Part shown: in pieces, positions 9,714-17,304 of the stretch
Layout of the letters: each line of letters opens with the position of its first letter
How positions within the stretch are numbered: the stretch's first letter is position 1
Source of the DNA: Nocardioides sp. Arc9.136
Lineage (GTDB): Bacteria; Actinomycetota; Actinomycetes; Propionibacteriales; Nocardioidaceae
DNA: 64,000 nt
Reading direction: 5' to 3'
NCBI RefSeq assembly: GCF_030506255.1
Contig: NZ_CP113431.1
Span: forward strand, 3,421,001 to 3,485,000
Made by a program: the position numbers and the translations under genes
The notes under the pieces: model-generated
Told to the model about the DNA's origin: nothing
The model's input: only the letters and a program-made list of their open reading frames with translations
Database searches by the model: none

Positions 9714-10516
9714 GCGCCCGCGCCGCCGTACCCGCTCCCACCCGACCCACCGCTCCGGAGACCACCACCGTGTCCACGTCCTCCCGCCCCGGCGGCCCCC
9801 GCCGGTCCCGCGGACTGCGCGGCCTCGCCGCCGCTCTCGCCCTCCTCGTCGCCGGCTCGCTGTCGAGCTGCTCGGTCCTCGACGGCTTCGGCACGGACCC
9901 GGAGCCGGTGAAGGCGGAGAACCCCGCCGCCGCGCAGCCGGCGTACGACTCGCAGTTCACCCGCGACGGCACGTTCCAGTCGCACATCAAGATGGACGGG
10001 ATGGACTTCGTCTACACGATGTGGCCGACCAAGGCCACGCCGCGGACCAACGAGTGGTTCCCCAAGGGCAACAAGTTCTTCTCCCTCACCCTGCAGGTCT
10101 ACGACCTCGACCGGAAGCTGCGCGACCCGTTCCGCACCAAGCGCAAGGCCTACCTGGGCAACATCAAGGCCACCTCGCGCACCATCACCTCCGACGGCGG
10201 CCGCACCCAGCACCCCTACCGCCTCGACGCCGAGGCCTCGCGGATCACCTTCGACCCCGAGGCGGTCACCCATCCGCTCCACGGCATGCTGATCACCTCG
10301 CCGAAGGGCGCCTTCGAGCTGCGCAACCAGAAGATCGGCCCGGTCTCCGACGACACCCGCGGCGTCGAGCTCACCCTCGTCGCGGACGTCCACTTCGAGA
10401 CCTCCCCCGGCTCCGGTGAGTTCGTCGCCCGCACCGTGAAGCAGACCGTCCCCATCGCGATCTTCGAGTCCGACACCCCCACGGTCGTCACCAAGATCCC
10501 GATCAACGCCAACTGA
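9710..10516 (+). CDS. Exported lipoprotein linked to the glycosyltransferase
   Basis: 268 residues from the ATG that overlaps the glycosyltransferase stop; I do not recognise the family. A basic, twin-arginine-like stretch (PRRSRGLRG) precedes a hydrophobic segment and a lipobox ending LSSC at Cys54. The GTG at 9770 has GGAG nine bases upstream and would give a more usual 34-residue signal peptide, so the true start may be there. The mature part is a beta-rich domain of about 210 residues (for example FTLQVYDLDRKLRDPF-like segments, LITSPKGAFELRNQK). Coupling suggests it acts outside the cell on, or together with, the polysaccharide. Confidence 0.8.
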   Translation: MSARAAVPAPTRPTAPETTTVSTSSRPGGPRRSRGLRGLAAALALLVAGSLSSCSVLDGFGTDPEPVKAENPAAAQPAYDSQFTRDGTFQSHIKMDGMDFVYTMWPTKATPRTNEWFPKGNKFFSLTLQVYDLDRKLRDPFRTKRKAYLGNIKATSRTITSDGGRTQHPYRLDAEASRITFDPEAVTHPLHGMLITSPKGAFELRNQKIGPVSDDTRGVELTLVADVHFETSPGSGEFVARTVKQTVPIAIFESDTPTVVTKIPINAN

Positions 10517-10921
10517 CCCCCCGCTGGTCGAGCAGCCGAAGCATCGCTGGTCGAGCAGCCGAGCCCCGGCGAGGCGCGCAGGGCCTGGGGAGTCGCTGCT
10601 GGTCGAGCAGCCGAGCCCCAGCGAGGCGTCGTCGAGACCCGGTGAGATGCGCAGGGCCCGGGTGCTCGCCCCCGGCTGCCTGGCCATAGGTGGTTGCGGT
10701 GGAGGCAGCTACGGGAGGGGTACGGCGGGTGGTTGCGGCGGTCTCCCGGCTGCCAGGTCGCCCTGCTGGTCGAGCAGCCGAGCCCTGGCGAGGCGTCGTC
10801 GAGATCCGGCGAGGTGCGCAGGGCCTCGGGCACTCGAGTTCCCTGAAGCCGTGGTCCACGATGCGGTCTGACCTGGGGAAACACGCGTCTGACTGTCGGT
10901 GGTCGGTGCTTGAGTAGACCC
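10517..10921. repeat. Gene-free 405 bases filled by degenerate dispersed repeats
   Basis: Four same-orientation copies of an element beginning GCTGGTCGAGCAGCCGA: short versions at 10523-10545 and 10546-10589, and long versions at 10598-10662 and 10765-10830. The long versions continue through GCGAGGCGTCGTCGAGA to GCGCAGGGCC. Between them (10663-10764) is a G-rich stretch with TGGTTGCGG twice. I see no credible coding region. An inverted copy lies beyond the HNH gene at 12347-12411. Confidence 0.8.
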
Positions 10922-12184
10922 ATGGCCAAGGACTCCCGACGCAGCGCACACGTGGTGTGCCGCGCTGTCGCGAAGTCCCGCAAGCAGATGCGGTCAGCCG
11001 CCGAGGTCCACCTGTGGTCGATGTCGGACGACGACGTCACCGACACGCTCCGCGAAGCCGCGAAACTCCGCGCCCGCGTCGAGGCACTGGAGCTCCGGCT
11101 AGCCGCCGAGGCCGACCGCCGTCACGCCGGCGAACGGGTCGGTGCCACCGACACCGCCGCCTGGTGGGCGACCGAAACGCATCAGACCCGTCCCGCTGCG
11201 AAGCACCGCATGCGGCTGGCCGAGTCCTTGGACCGCCACTGCCAGACGGCAACGGCTTTCGCCGAGGGCGAGGTGTCGGTCGATCACGCTCGCGTCATCA
11301 CCGAGTGCCTCGACCGGCTGCCCACCGACCTGGACGACCCGACGATCCCGCTCCGCGCGGAGCAGCACCTGCTGGCCGAGGCACGGCACCGTGACCCCAA
11401 GTCGTTGCGCATCCTGGCCAAGCACGTGCTCACCGTCGTCGCGCCCGAGATCGGCGAAGCCCGCGACGCCCGCGCCCTGGAGGCCGAGGAGCGGCTCGCC
11501 CGCGAGACCGCGTGGCTGACGATGAGCCCCGACGGCCGCGGGTCGGTGATCGGGAAGTTCAAGATCCCCGAGCTCCACGGCGCCATGCTGAAGAAGACCC
11601 TCCTCGCCTTCGCCGCGCCGAAGCACCAAGCCGCCACCCAGGACCCCGCTGCCGCCGCGACGGTCGAGCGCCGCCCGTCACCGGAACGGATGGGTGACGC
11701 GTTCTGCGAGCTCCTCGAACGCCTCCCCACCGCCTCGGTGCCGAAGCTCGGCGGCCTCAACGCCACCGTCGTCATCACCATGGACATCGGCTCGCTCCTC
11801 GGCGGACTCGCACCCGGCGTCCTCGACGACGGCGCCACCATCTCCGCAGCCACCGCACGAAGACTGGCCTGCGAAGCAGGCCTGGTCCCCGCCGTCCTCG
11901 GCACCCAGTCCGAGCTGCTCGACCTCGGCCGCACGACGAGGCTCTTCACCGGAGCCCAACGACGGGCCCTCAACACCACCCAGCCGACCTGCACCGCAGA
12001 AGGCTGCGACTGGCCCGCCCACCTCTGCCACGCCCACCACGACCAACCCTGGTCCGCCGGCGGAGCCACCGACCTGACGAACGCCCGGAACCTCTGCCCT
12101 AGGCACCACGCCCGGATCCATGACCCGGCGTACGAGACCACGCACCTGCCCGGAGGGAAGGTCGCGTTCCACCACCGGACATAG
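10922..12184 (+). CDS. DUF222 / 13E12-repeat family HNH endonuclease
   Basis: 420 residues. The N-terminal DUF222 part (about 35-310) is helical and charged, for example LRARVEALELRLAAEADRR and EVSVDHARVITECLDRLP. The C-terminal HNH domain reads CTAEGCDWPAHLCHAHHDQP, then GGATDLTNARNLCPRHHARIHDP. It supplies a Cys pair, the His of the HH metal site, the Asn and the last His. Multi-copy families of this kind are common in Nocardioides and mycobacteria; their biological role is unknown. ATG at 10922 is used; a TTG at 10910 and an ATG at 11021 are alternatives. It is bounded by inverted repeats, which suggests movement. Confidence 0.88.
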   Translation: MAKDSRRSAHVVCRAVAKSRKQMRSAAEVHLWSMSDDDVTDTLREAAKLRARVEALELRLAAEADRRHAGERVGATDTAAWWATETHQTRPAAKHRMRLAESLDRHCQTATAFAEGEVSVDHARVITECLDRLPTDLDDPTIPLRAEQHLLAEARHRDPKSLRILAKHVLTVVAPEIGEARDARALEAEERLARETAWLTMSPDGRGSVIGKFKIPELHGAMLKKTLLAFAAPKHQAATQDPAAAATVERRPSPERMGDAFCELLERLPTASVPKLGGLNATVVITMDIGSLLGGLAPGVLDDGATISAATARRLACEAGLVPAVLGTQSELLDLGRTTRLFTGAQRRALNTTQPTCTAEGCDWPAHLCHAHHDQPWSAGGATDLTNARNLCPRHHARIHDPAYETTHLPGGKVAFHHRT

Positions 12185-12346
12185 GCCGACCCAACGAACA
12201 CGCCTTGTCCACCGCAACCACAGCGGTCGACCCCCGCCGGCCGTGGGCCGAGAAGCAAGCGCGCCCAGGACCTCGACCACAGCGGCGCGCAACCACACGA
12301 CTCAAAAAAGAACCTGCCCTGGCACCACCCGGCGGCCCGACGACCA

Positions 12347-12411
12347 CCCCGGGGCCCTGCCCACCTCACCGGGTCTCGACGACGCTCGCTCGCGCTCGCT
12401 GCTCGACCAGC
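12347..12411 (-). repeat. Inverted copy of the GCTGGTCGAGCAGC element downstream of the HNH gene
   Basis: About 65 bases, ending GCTGCTCGACCAGC on the plus strand. It is the reverse complement of the long copies at 10598 and 10765, so the HNH gene lies between oppositely oriented copies. The rest of 12185-12479 (295 bases) holds an A6 run near 12304 and no gene that I can support. Confidence 0.75.
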
Positions 12412-12479
12412 GGGCGCGCGTCACGGCGACCCTCGACCTGCAGGCGCGGGTCTCGACGGCGCTCGACGTGCGGGGTGGG

Positions 12480-13721
12480 TCAGGCGGTCTCGGCGAGGCG
12501 GTAGCCGACGCCCCGGACGGTCTCGACGAAGCGGGGGACGGCGCCGTCGTCGCCGATCTTGCGGCGCAGGTTGGCGATGTGGAGCTCGACGGAGCGCTTG
12601 TCGGCCTCGTTGACGAAGTAGGAGGTGACGTACTGCTGGCCGCGCATCGTCAGGACGAGGTCGGCCTTGCTCCGCACCCGGCGCCCGGTGCTGAGCAGGG
12701 AGGCGAGCAGGTCGAACTCCGTGCGGGTCAGGTCGACCGCGCCGCCGCCGACCGTCACGACCCGCGTCTCGTTGTTGAGCGCGAGGCCGTTGAACCGGAT
12801 CCACGAGCCGTCGGCGGACGGGCCGCCCGCAGGAGGCACCGGCGCCGTGGGGGCCGCGTGCGTCCCGCCGGTGGGCGCGGGCGGCTGGTACGCCGGTTGC
12901 TGCACCGGCGCGGGCGGAGCGGCGGGCGCGGCCGGGGGGAGCGGCGCGGCGGGCTGCTCGTACACCGGCTGCTGCTGCACCGGCTGCTGGTACGTCGTCG
13001 GCTGGTAGGTCGGCGGCTCCGCGACCGGCGGCTCGGCGACCGGCTGCTCGTGGACCGGCTGCTGGTAGGCGGGCCGCTCGTAGGACGGGGCCGGGGAGGG
13101 CGCCGGCGCCGGGGGCGGCGGCTGGTGGTGGGGCTCGTAGGTCGGCTGCGGCGGCGGGGCGATGGGCTGCGGCTGCTGCGGCGGTGCCGGCTGCACGGGG
13201 TCGTCGGTGCGGACGAGCCGGAGCGGCGAGTTCTGGACCAGGTCGCGGGCGGCGGCCGCGGCCCACGACTCCTTCGGCGGCTCCGGCTCGGCGGCCGGAG
13301 CACCGGCCTCGACCTCCTCGGCCCAGCCGACGGGCTGGTCCGCACGCACCCGGGGGCGGCGCAGCATCGAGTCGGCGCGGGCACGCAGCTCACGCGGGCG
13401 GAAGGGCTTGACGAGGTAGTCGTCGGCGCCGGCCTCGAAGCCCTGCACCACGTCGATCTCGTCGGCCAGCGCGGTGATCATGATCAGGTAGGTGTTGCTG
13501 AACTCGCGCAGCCGCCGGGCCACGGCGAAGCCGTCCATCCCGGGCATGTTCACGTCGAGGGTGGTGATCAGCGGGTTGTGCGTGCGGACCGCCTCGACGC
13601 CCGACGGACCGTCGGGTGCGACGACCGTCGAGAATCCGGACTGGGTCAGGACGATGTCGATGAGATCGCGGACGTCCGGGTCGTCCTCGATGATGACCGC
13701 GGTCCACGCATCCCCCTGCAT
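12480..13721 (-). CDS. OmpR-family response regulator with a long Pro/Gln/Tyr-rich linker
   Basis: 413 residues, against about 230 for normal family members. The receiver domain is 1-120: acidic pair E12-D13-D14, phospho-acceptor Asp56 in TTLDVNMPGMDG, Thr83 and Lys105 in VKPFRP. A linker of about 180 residues (about 125-305) is full of Pro, Gln, Ala and Tyr, with repeated EQPV, YQQPV and AEPP units. The C-terminal winged helix (about 310-413) has TRTEFDLLASLLSTGRRVRSK, SVELHIANLRRKIGDD and VRGVGYRLAE. The ATG start has TAGGGT seven bases before it. No kinase gene is adjacent. The linker is probably disordered. Confidence 0.92.
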   Translation of the reverse strand: MQGDAWTAVIIEDDPDVRDLIDIVLTQSGFSTVVAPDGPSGVEAVRTHNPLITTLDVNMPGMDGFAVARRLREFSNTYLIMITALADEIDVVQGFEAGADDYLVKPFRPRELRARADSMLRRPRVRADQPVGWAEEVEAGAPAAEPEPPKESWAAAAARDLVQNSPLRLVRTDDPVQPAPPQQPQPIAPPPQPTYEPHHQPPPPAPAPSPAPSYERPAYQQPVHEQPVAEPPVAEPPTYQPTTYQQPVQQQPVYEQPAAPLPPAAPAAPPAPVQQPAYQPPAPTGGTHAAPTAPVPPAGGPSADGSWIRFNGLALNNETRVVTVGGGAVDLTRTEFDLLASLLSTGRRVRSKADLVLTMRGQQYVTSYFVNEADKRSVELHIANLRRKIGDDGAVPRFVETVRGVGYRLAETA

Positions 13722-13728
13722 GGCACGA

Positions 13729-13734
13729 ACCCTA
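13729..13734 (-). promoter_or_regulatory. -10 element of the long-linker response regulator
   Basis: TAGGGT on the minus strand, seven bases before the ATG at 13721. There is no Shine-Dalgarno sequence. It fixes the start and removes a spurious upstream extension into the GH6 gene. Confidence 0.6.
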
Positions 13735-13762
13735 ACAACGGCTGCCCCGTCCAGGTGCGCGG

Positions 13763-14791
13763 TCAGCGTGCGGCGAGCAGCTCGGCGGCGCGCTGGGGCC
13801 AGAACTCGCCCGCCGGCGGGCCGCCGTTGCACTCCCCGTCGCTCTCCCCCGGCGGCTTGATCCACAAGAACGCGTCCAGCCCGGTGCCGTCGTCGACGTA
13901 CCCGGGCCGCTGGCCGAGCGACTGCCCGGGCGGGTTGCACCACTCGTCGCCCGAGCCGACGCCGTTGCGTCCGCTGTCAACGACGTAGTGAGCGCCGCCG
14001 ACCAGCTCGCTGACCTTCTCGGCGTACGCCACCTCGGCGGGGTCGGTCTGGTAGTTCGACACGTTGGTCGCGAAGCCCCGCACGTCCGCGACGCCCACCT
14101 CGCGCAGCAGCGCGGCGACCTGGCGGGGGGCGACCCAGCCGGAGTGGCCGCCGTCGATGTACGTCGTCACGCCGGCCTCGACGAGGACGTCGACGGCCCG
14201 CGCCAGCAGGTCCACCCGCTCCGCGCGGCGGTCGCAGTCGACCGCGGAGGCCAGCGCGTCCGGCTCGAGCACCACCGCGGCGTCGTACCCGGCGGCGGCG
14301 GTCGCGATCTCCTGGACCCACGGCACGTAGGTCTCGGCGTCGAGCCCGCCGCTGGAGTAGCCGCCCGTGCAGTCGCGGTCGGGGATGCCGTACACCACCA
14401 GCAGCGGCACGCGACCCGCCTCGTCCGCGGCGGTCACGACCGACTGGACGTAGCCCCCGACGTCGCCGGGCGGGCGCTCCTCCGGCGTCAGCCAGATGCC
14501 CTGCGGCACCTCGACGAGCTCGGCGAACGCCGCGGCCTCCTCGGCACGGCCGTCGGCCTCGGCCTGCCGGGCCGCCTGCGCGGTGCGGGAGTCGGGGTCG
14601 GCGTACTGCGGCCGCTCGGCGAACGGGTTGGTCTCCTGCGGCCCGAGCTCGAACGGCCCCAGGTGCTGGGCGCGGGCCACCAGGACACCGCCGACGGCGA
14701 GCGCCACGACGGCGACGGCGGCCACCAGGAGCACCCGGGGCAGACCGGAACGGGAGGGCTCGTCCGTGCGGCCGGGAGGGTCGAGGGGCAC
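13763..14791 (-). CDS. Membrane-anchored glycoside hydrolase family 6 (cellulase-like)
   Basis: 342 residues. An N-terminal membrane anchor (about 20-42, VLLVAAVAVVALAVGGVLV) leaves the catalytic domain outside the cell. GH6 landmarks are LLVVYGIPDRDCTGGYS (catalytic-loop Asp next to a Cys), AAVVLEPDALAS (EPDAL, general-acid Asp), YIDGGHSGWV, GFATNVSNYQ and FLWIKPPGESDGEC. The family cleaves beta-1,4-glucan with inversion. The real substrate could be cellulose or an endogenous beta-glucan, perhaps one made by a glycosyltransferase such as the one at 8220. The start is GTG, with CACAAT six bases upstream. Confidence 0.9.
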   Translation of the reverse strand: MPLDPPGRTDEPSRSGLPRVLLVAAVAVVALAVGGVLVARAQHLGPFELGPQETNPFAERPQYADPDSRTAQAARQAEADGRAEEAAAFAELVEVPQGIWLTPEERPPGDVGGYVQSVVTAADEAGRVPLLVVYGIPDRDCTGGYSSGGLDAETYVPWVQEIATAAAGYDAAVVLEPDALASAVDCDRRAERVDLLARAVDVLVEAGVTTYIDGGHSGWVAPRQVAALLREVGVADVRGFATNVSNYQTDPAEVAYAEKVSELVGGAHYVVDSGRNGVGSGDEWCNPPGQSLGQRPGYVDDGTGLDAFLWIKPPGESDGECNGGPPAGEFWPQRAAELLAAR

Positions 14792-14832
14792 GCGGTCATT
14801 GTGCCTCCCGGGCGGTGCGCGATGCTGGGCCG

Positions 14833-15432
14833 GTGGTCACGTTCGTCCTCGCCTCCGCCTCCCCCGCCCGCCTCACGACGCTGCGCAACGCCGGCCTCGA
14901 CCCGTTGGTGGTCGTCTCCGGGGTCGACGAGTCCCAGGTGGTCGGCGTGCCGCCGGCCGAGCTGGCGCTGCAGCTGGCCGAGCTGAAGTGCGCGGCGGTC
15001 GCCGGTCGCCCCGAGGTGCCCGCCGGCGCCCTGGTCCTCGGCTGCGACTCCGTCCTCGAGCTGGACGGCCAGGCGCTGGGCAAGCCGGCCGACGCCGAGG
15101 AGGCCGTGGAGCGGTGGCGCTCGATGCGCGGCAGGTCCGGCGTGCTCCGCACCGGTCACTCGCTCCGGGACACCGCCAGCGACCGGGTCGTCGCCGCCAC
15201 GGCGTCGACCACCGTGCACTTCGCCGACGTCGGCGACGAGGAGGTCGCGGCGTACGTTGCGACGGGCGAGCCGCTGCACGTGGCGGGCGCCTTCACCGTC
15301 GACGGCCTCGGCGGCGCGTTCGTGACCGGGATCGAGGGCGACCACCACAACGTGGTCGGCGTCAGCCTTCCCCTGCTCCGGACGCTGGTGAGCGACCTGG
15401 GCCACTCGTGGACGGATCTCTGGACTCGCTGA
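14833..15432 (+). CDS. maf: Maf-family nucleoside triphosphate pyrophosphatase
   Basis: 199 residues. It hydrolyses nucleoside triphosphates, mainly modified or non-canonical ones, to the monophosphate and pyrophosphate. The N-terminal FVLASASPARLTTLRNAGL is the SxSxxR substrate loop, and LVLGCDSVLELDGQALGKP holds the catalytic Asp. The GTG at 14833 removes six unlikely residues and has GATGCT six bases upstream. The last 71 bases overlap the 3' end of the convergent gtrA gene. Confidence 0.93.
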   Translation: MVTFVLASASPARLTTLRNAGLDPLVVVSGVDESQVVGVPPAELALQLAELKCAAVAGRPEVPAGALVLGCDSVLELDGQALGKPADAEEAVERWRSMRGRSGVLRTGHSLRDTASDRVVAATASTTVHFADVGDEEVAAYVATGEPLHVAGAFTVDGLGGAFVTGIEGDHHNVVGVSLPLLRTLVSDLGHSWTDLWTR

Positions 15433-15973
15433 CCGGACCGCCTGGCAGCGCGGTGCCGTCGGGGTCGGTCGACTCACCGAGGTGGTCCGGCTCCGCGGGG
15501 AGCACCGGCTCGGCCGGGTCGTACATCTCGGTGAGGTGGATCGGCCGGCGGAAGACGAAGCGCCGGAAGAGGTAGAACCGCGAGACCAGGCCGAGCACCA
15601 GCCCGATCACGTTGGCCGCGATGTTGTCCGAGATCGGGTCGCTGAGCCCCAGCACGTCGCGGCTGATCTTCAGGCACGCGATCGGGAAGAGCATGGTGAC
15701 CGCGTTGATGCCGACGAACGCCGTCAGGCCGCCGTCGGCCTGCCGCGGCGGGCGGTCCCGGAAGGCCCAGGTCCGGCTCCCGCGGTAGCTGACGAACATG
15801 CCCACCGTGTTGGCGATGACGTACGCCAGGATCGGCTGGTCGGGCAGCAGCGCGTGCTCGCCGGTGTTGTAGCCGTGCAACAGCAGGTTGAAGATGAACA
15901 GCGCCACGACGGTGGCCAGGCCGCCGACGGCGACGAACCGACCGGCCTCACCGAGGAAGCGCCGGTTCGACAT
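15362..15973 (-). CDS. GtrA-family membrane protein
   Basis: 203 residues with four membrane helices (about 10-30, 45-65, 84-103 and 116-136). It opens EAGRFVAVGGLATVVALFIFN and includes NTVGMFVSYRGSRTWAFRDR, the GtrA family signature. Members flip or move lipid-linked sugars for cell-surface glycans. A polar tail of about 55 residues follows the last helix and is not conserved in the family. That tail is the part encoded antisense to maf. The ATG has TAGCCT seven bases before it. Confidence 0.9.
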   Translation of the reverse strand: MSNRRFLGEAGRFVAVGGLATVVALFIFNLLLHGYNTGEHALLPDQPILAYVIANTVGMFVSYRGSRTWAFRDRPPRQADGGLTAFVGINAVTMLFPIACLKISRDVLGLSDPISDNIAANVIGLVLGLVSRFYLFRRFVFRRPIHLTEMYDPAEPVLPAEPDHLGESTDPDGTALPGGPVSESRDPSTSGPGRSPASGAGEG

Positions 15974-15980
15974 GGTGCCC

Positions 15981-15986
15981 AGGCTA
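15981..15986 (-). promoter_or_regulatory. -10 element of the gtrA-family gene
   Basis: TAGCCT on the minus strand, seven bases before the ATG at 15973, with no Shine-Dalgarno sequence. Confidence 0.6.
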
Positions 15987-16042
15987 ACGAACGTCGGTCC
16001 GCTTCCCCGCCTCGGCGCGACCGCCGCCCCCGCGAGCGCCGC

Positions 16043-17272
16043 TCAGGCGGTGGTGCCCGGCTCGAGCCGGCTGCCGGCCGCCAGGACGACGCCCTCGCCG
16101 ACGACACTGTGCCGCCCGACGATCGTCACCGCGTCGGGGTCCTCGGTGGCCGGTGCGTCCGGGTCGCCGACGCGGGCGCCGGCGGCGATCTCGCAGCCGC
16201 TGTCGACGATCGAGCAGTGCACCTGCGCGCCGCGTCGTACGACGCTGTCCCTGAACACCACGCTGTCCGCGACGACCGCGCCCTCCTCGACCACCACACC
16301 GGGGCCGAGCACGCTCCGCACCACCTCGCCGGCGACCCGGCAGCCGGGGCTCACCATGCTGTCGGCGACCGTGGCCGAGGCCAGCACGCGGGCGGGCTGA
16401 CGCTGGGGCTGGCGGGTCAGGATGTCCCAGCCGCGCACGCCGACGACGTCCTGGTCCTCGGTGAGGAACTCCTCGTGCGCCTTGAGGTAGAGGTGGGGCT
16501 GGCCGAGGTCGCGCCAGTAGCCGGGCATCGGGTGGGCGACGACCTTGCCCCGCTCGACGAGCCGGGGCAGCAGGTGGTCGCCGAAGTCCTCGAGGCCGGT
16601 GTCGCCCGCGGGGCTGTCGCCGCTCAGCTCCTGGTGCAGCCGGCCGAGCTCCTCGACCAGCACCGCCGGGTCGTAGACGAAGATCTCCGTCGCGACCGTC
16701 CCCGTCGTGGGCTCCTCGGGCTTGTAGTCGAACGCCGTGACCCGGCCGTCCTCGTCGTGCTCGACGGTGGCGTGGTTGGAGGCCTGCTCGATCGGCACCT
16801 CGGAGGTGACGACGGTGCACTCGGCGCCGTGCTCGCGGTGCGTGGCGATCGCGTCGCGGTAGTCGAAGCGGTAGACGTGGTCGGCGCTCATCACCAGCAG
16901 CACGTCGGGGTCGAAGGCCTGCACCTGGTCGCGGATGCGGAACAGCTCGTCGGCGTTCCCCTTGGCGAAGCCGTCCTCGTCCAGGCTCCCGGTCCCCTCC
17001 TGGGGCATCAGCAGGCGCAGGCCGCCGGTGTTGCGGTCCAGGTCCCAGGGCCGGCCGTTGGCGACCTGCTCCTCGAGCGTCCCGCCCTGGAACTGCACCG
17101 AGAGCCACACGTCGGTCACGCCGGAGTGCGCGAGGTTGGACAGCGGGAAGTCGAGCAGCTGGTAGACCCCGACGAACGGCAGCGCCGGCTTGGCCCGTTC
17201 CCGGGTCAGCACGTCCATGCGCCCGCCGGCGCCTCCGGCCTGGACGATCGCGAGCACCCGGTCAGCAGCCAT
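16043..17272 (-). CDS. glgC: Glucose-1-phosphate adenylyltransferase-like nucleotidyltransferase
   Basis: 409 residues, the usual GlgC size. The N-terminal nucleotidyltransferase domain has QAGGAGGRMDVLTRERAKPALPFVGVYQLLDFPLSN (with the conserved Arg and Lys), VLLVMSADHVYRFDYRDAI and PMPGYWRDLGQPHLYLKAHEEFL. A left-handed beta-helix (about 300-395) follows, with repeats like ATVADSMVSPGCRVAGEVV. It probably makes ADP-glucose (or another NDP-glucose) for glycogen or trehalose pathways. The second half is more divergent than in classical GlgC, so its substrate is not certain. GATGAGG lies just before the ATG. Confidence 0.85.
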   Translation of the reverse strand: MAADRVLAIVQAGGAGGRMDVLTRERAKPALPFVGVYQLLDFPLSNLAHSGVTDVWLSVQFQGGTLEEQVANGRPWDLDRNTGGLRLLMPQEGTGSLDEDGFAKGNADELFRIRDQVQAFDPDVLLVMSADHVYRFDYRDAIATHREHGAECTVVTSEVPIEQASNHATVEHDEDGRVTAFDYKPEEPTTGTVATEIFVYDPAVLVEELGRLHQELSGDSPAGDTGLEDFGDHLLPRLVERGKVVAHPMPGYWRDLGQPHLYLKAHEEFLTEDQDVVGVRGWDILTRQPQRQPARVLASATVADSMVSPGCRVAGEVVRSVLGPGVVVEEGAVVADSVVFRDSVVRRGAQVHCSIVDSGCEIAAGARVGDPDAPATEDPDAVTIVGRHSVVGEGVVLAAGSRLEPGTTA

Positions 17273-17304
17273 GCCTCATCGTGACAGGCGCACCATGACG
17301 CTCC

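Noticed and set aside
10630..10920. Small open frames in the gap before the HNH gene
   Set aside because: Their translations (Gly/Cys/Arg-rich) are read across the dispersed repeats and show no start signal.
12880..13200. Apparent short direct repeats that could suggest a CRISPR or minisatellite
   Set aside because: They are codon-level repeats of the QPV/EQP linker in the response regulator. Units are irregular and there are no spacers.
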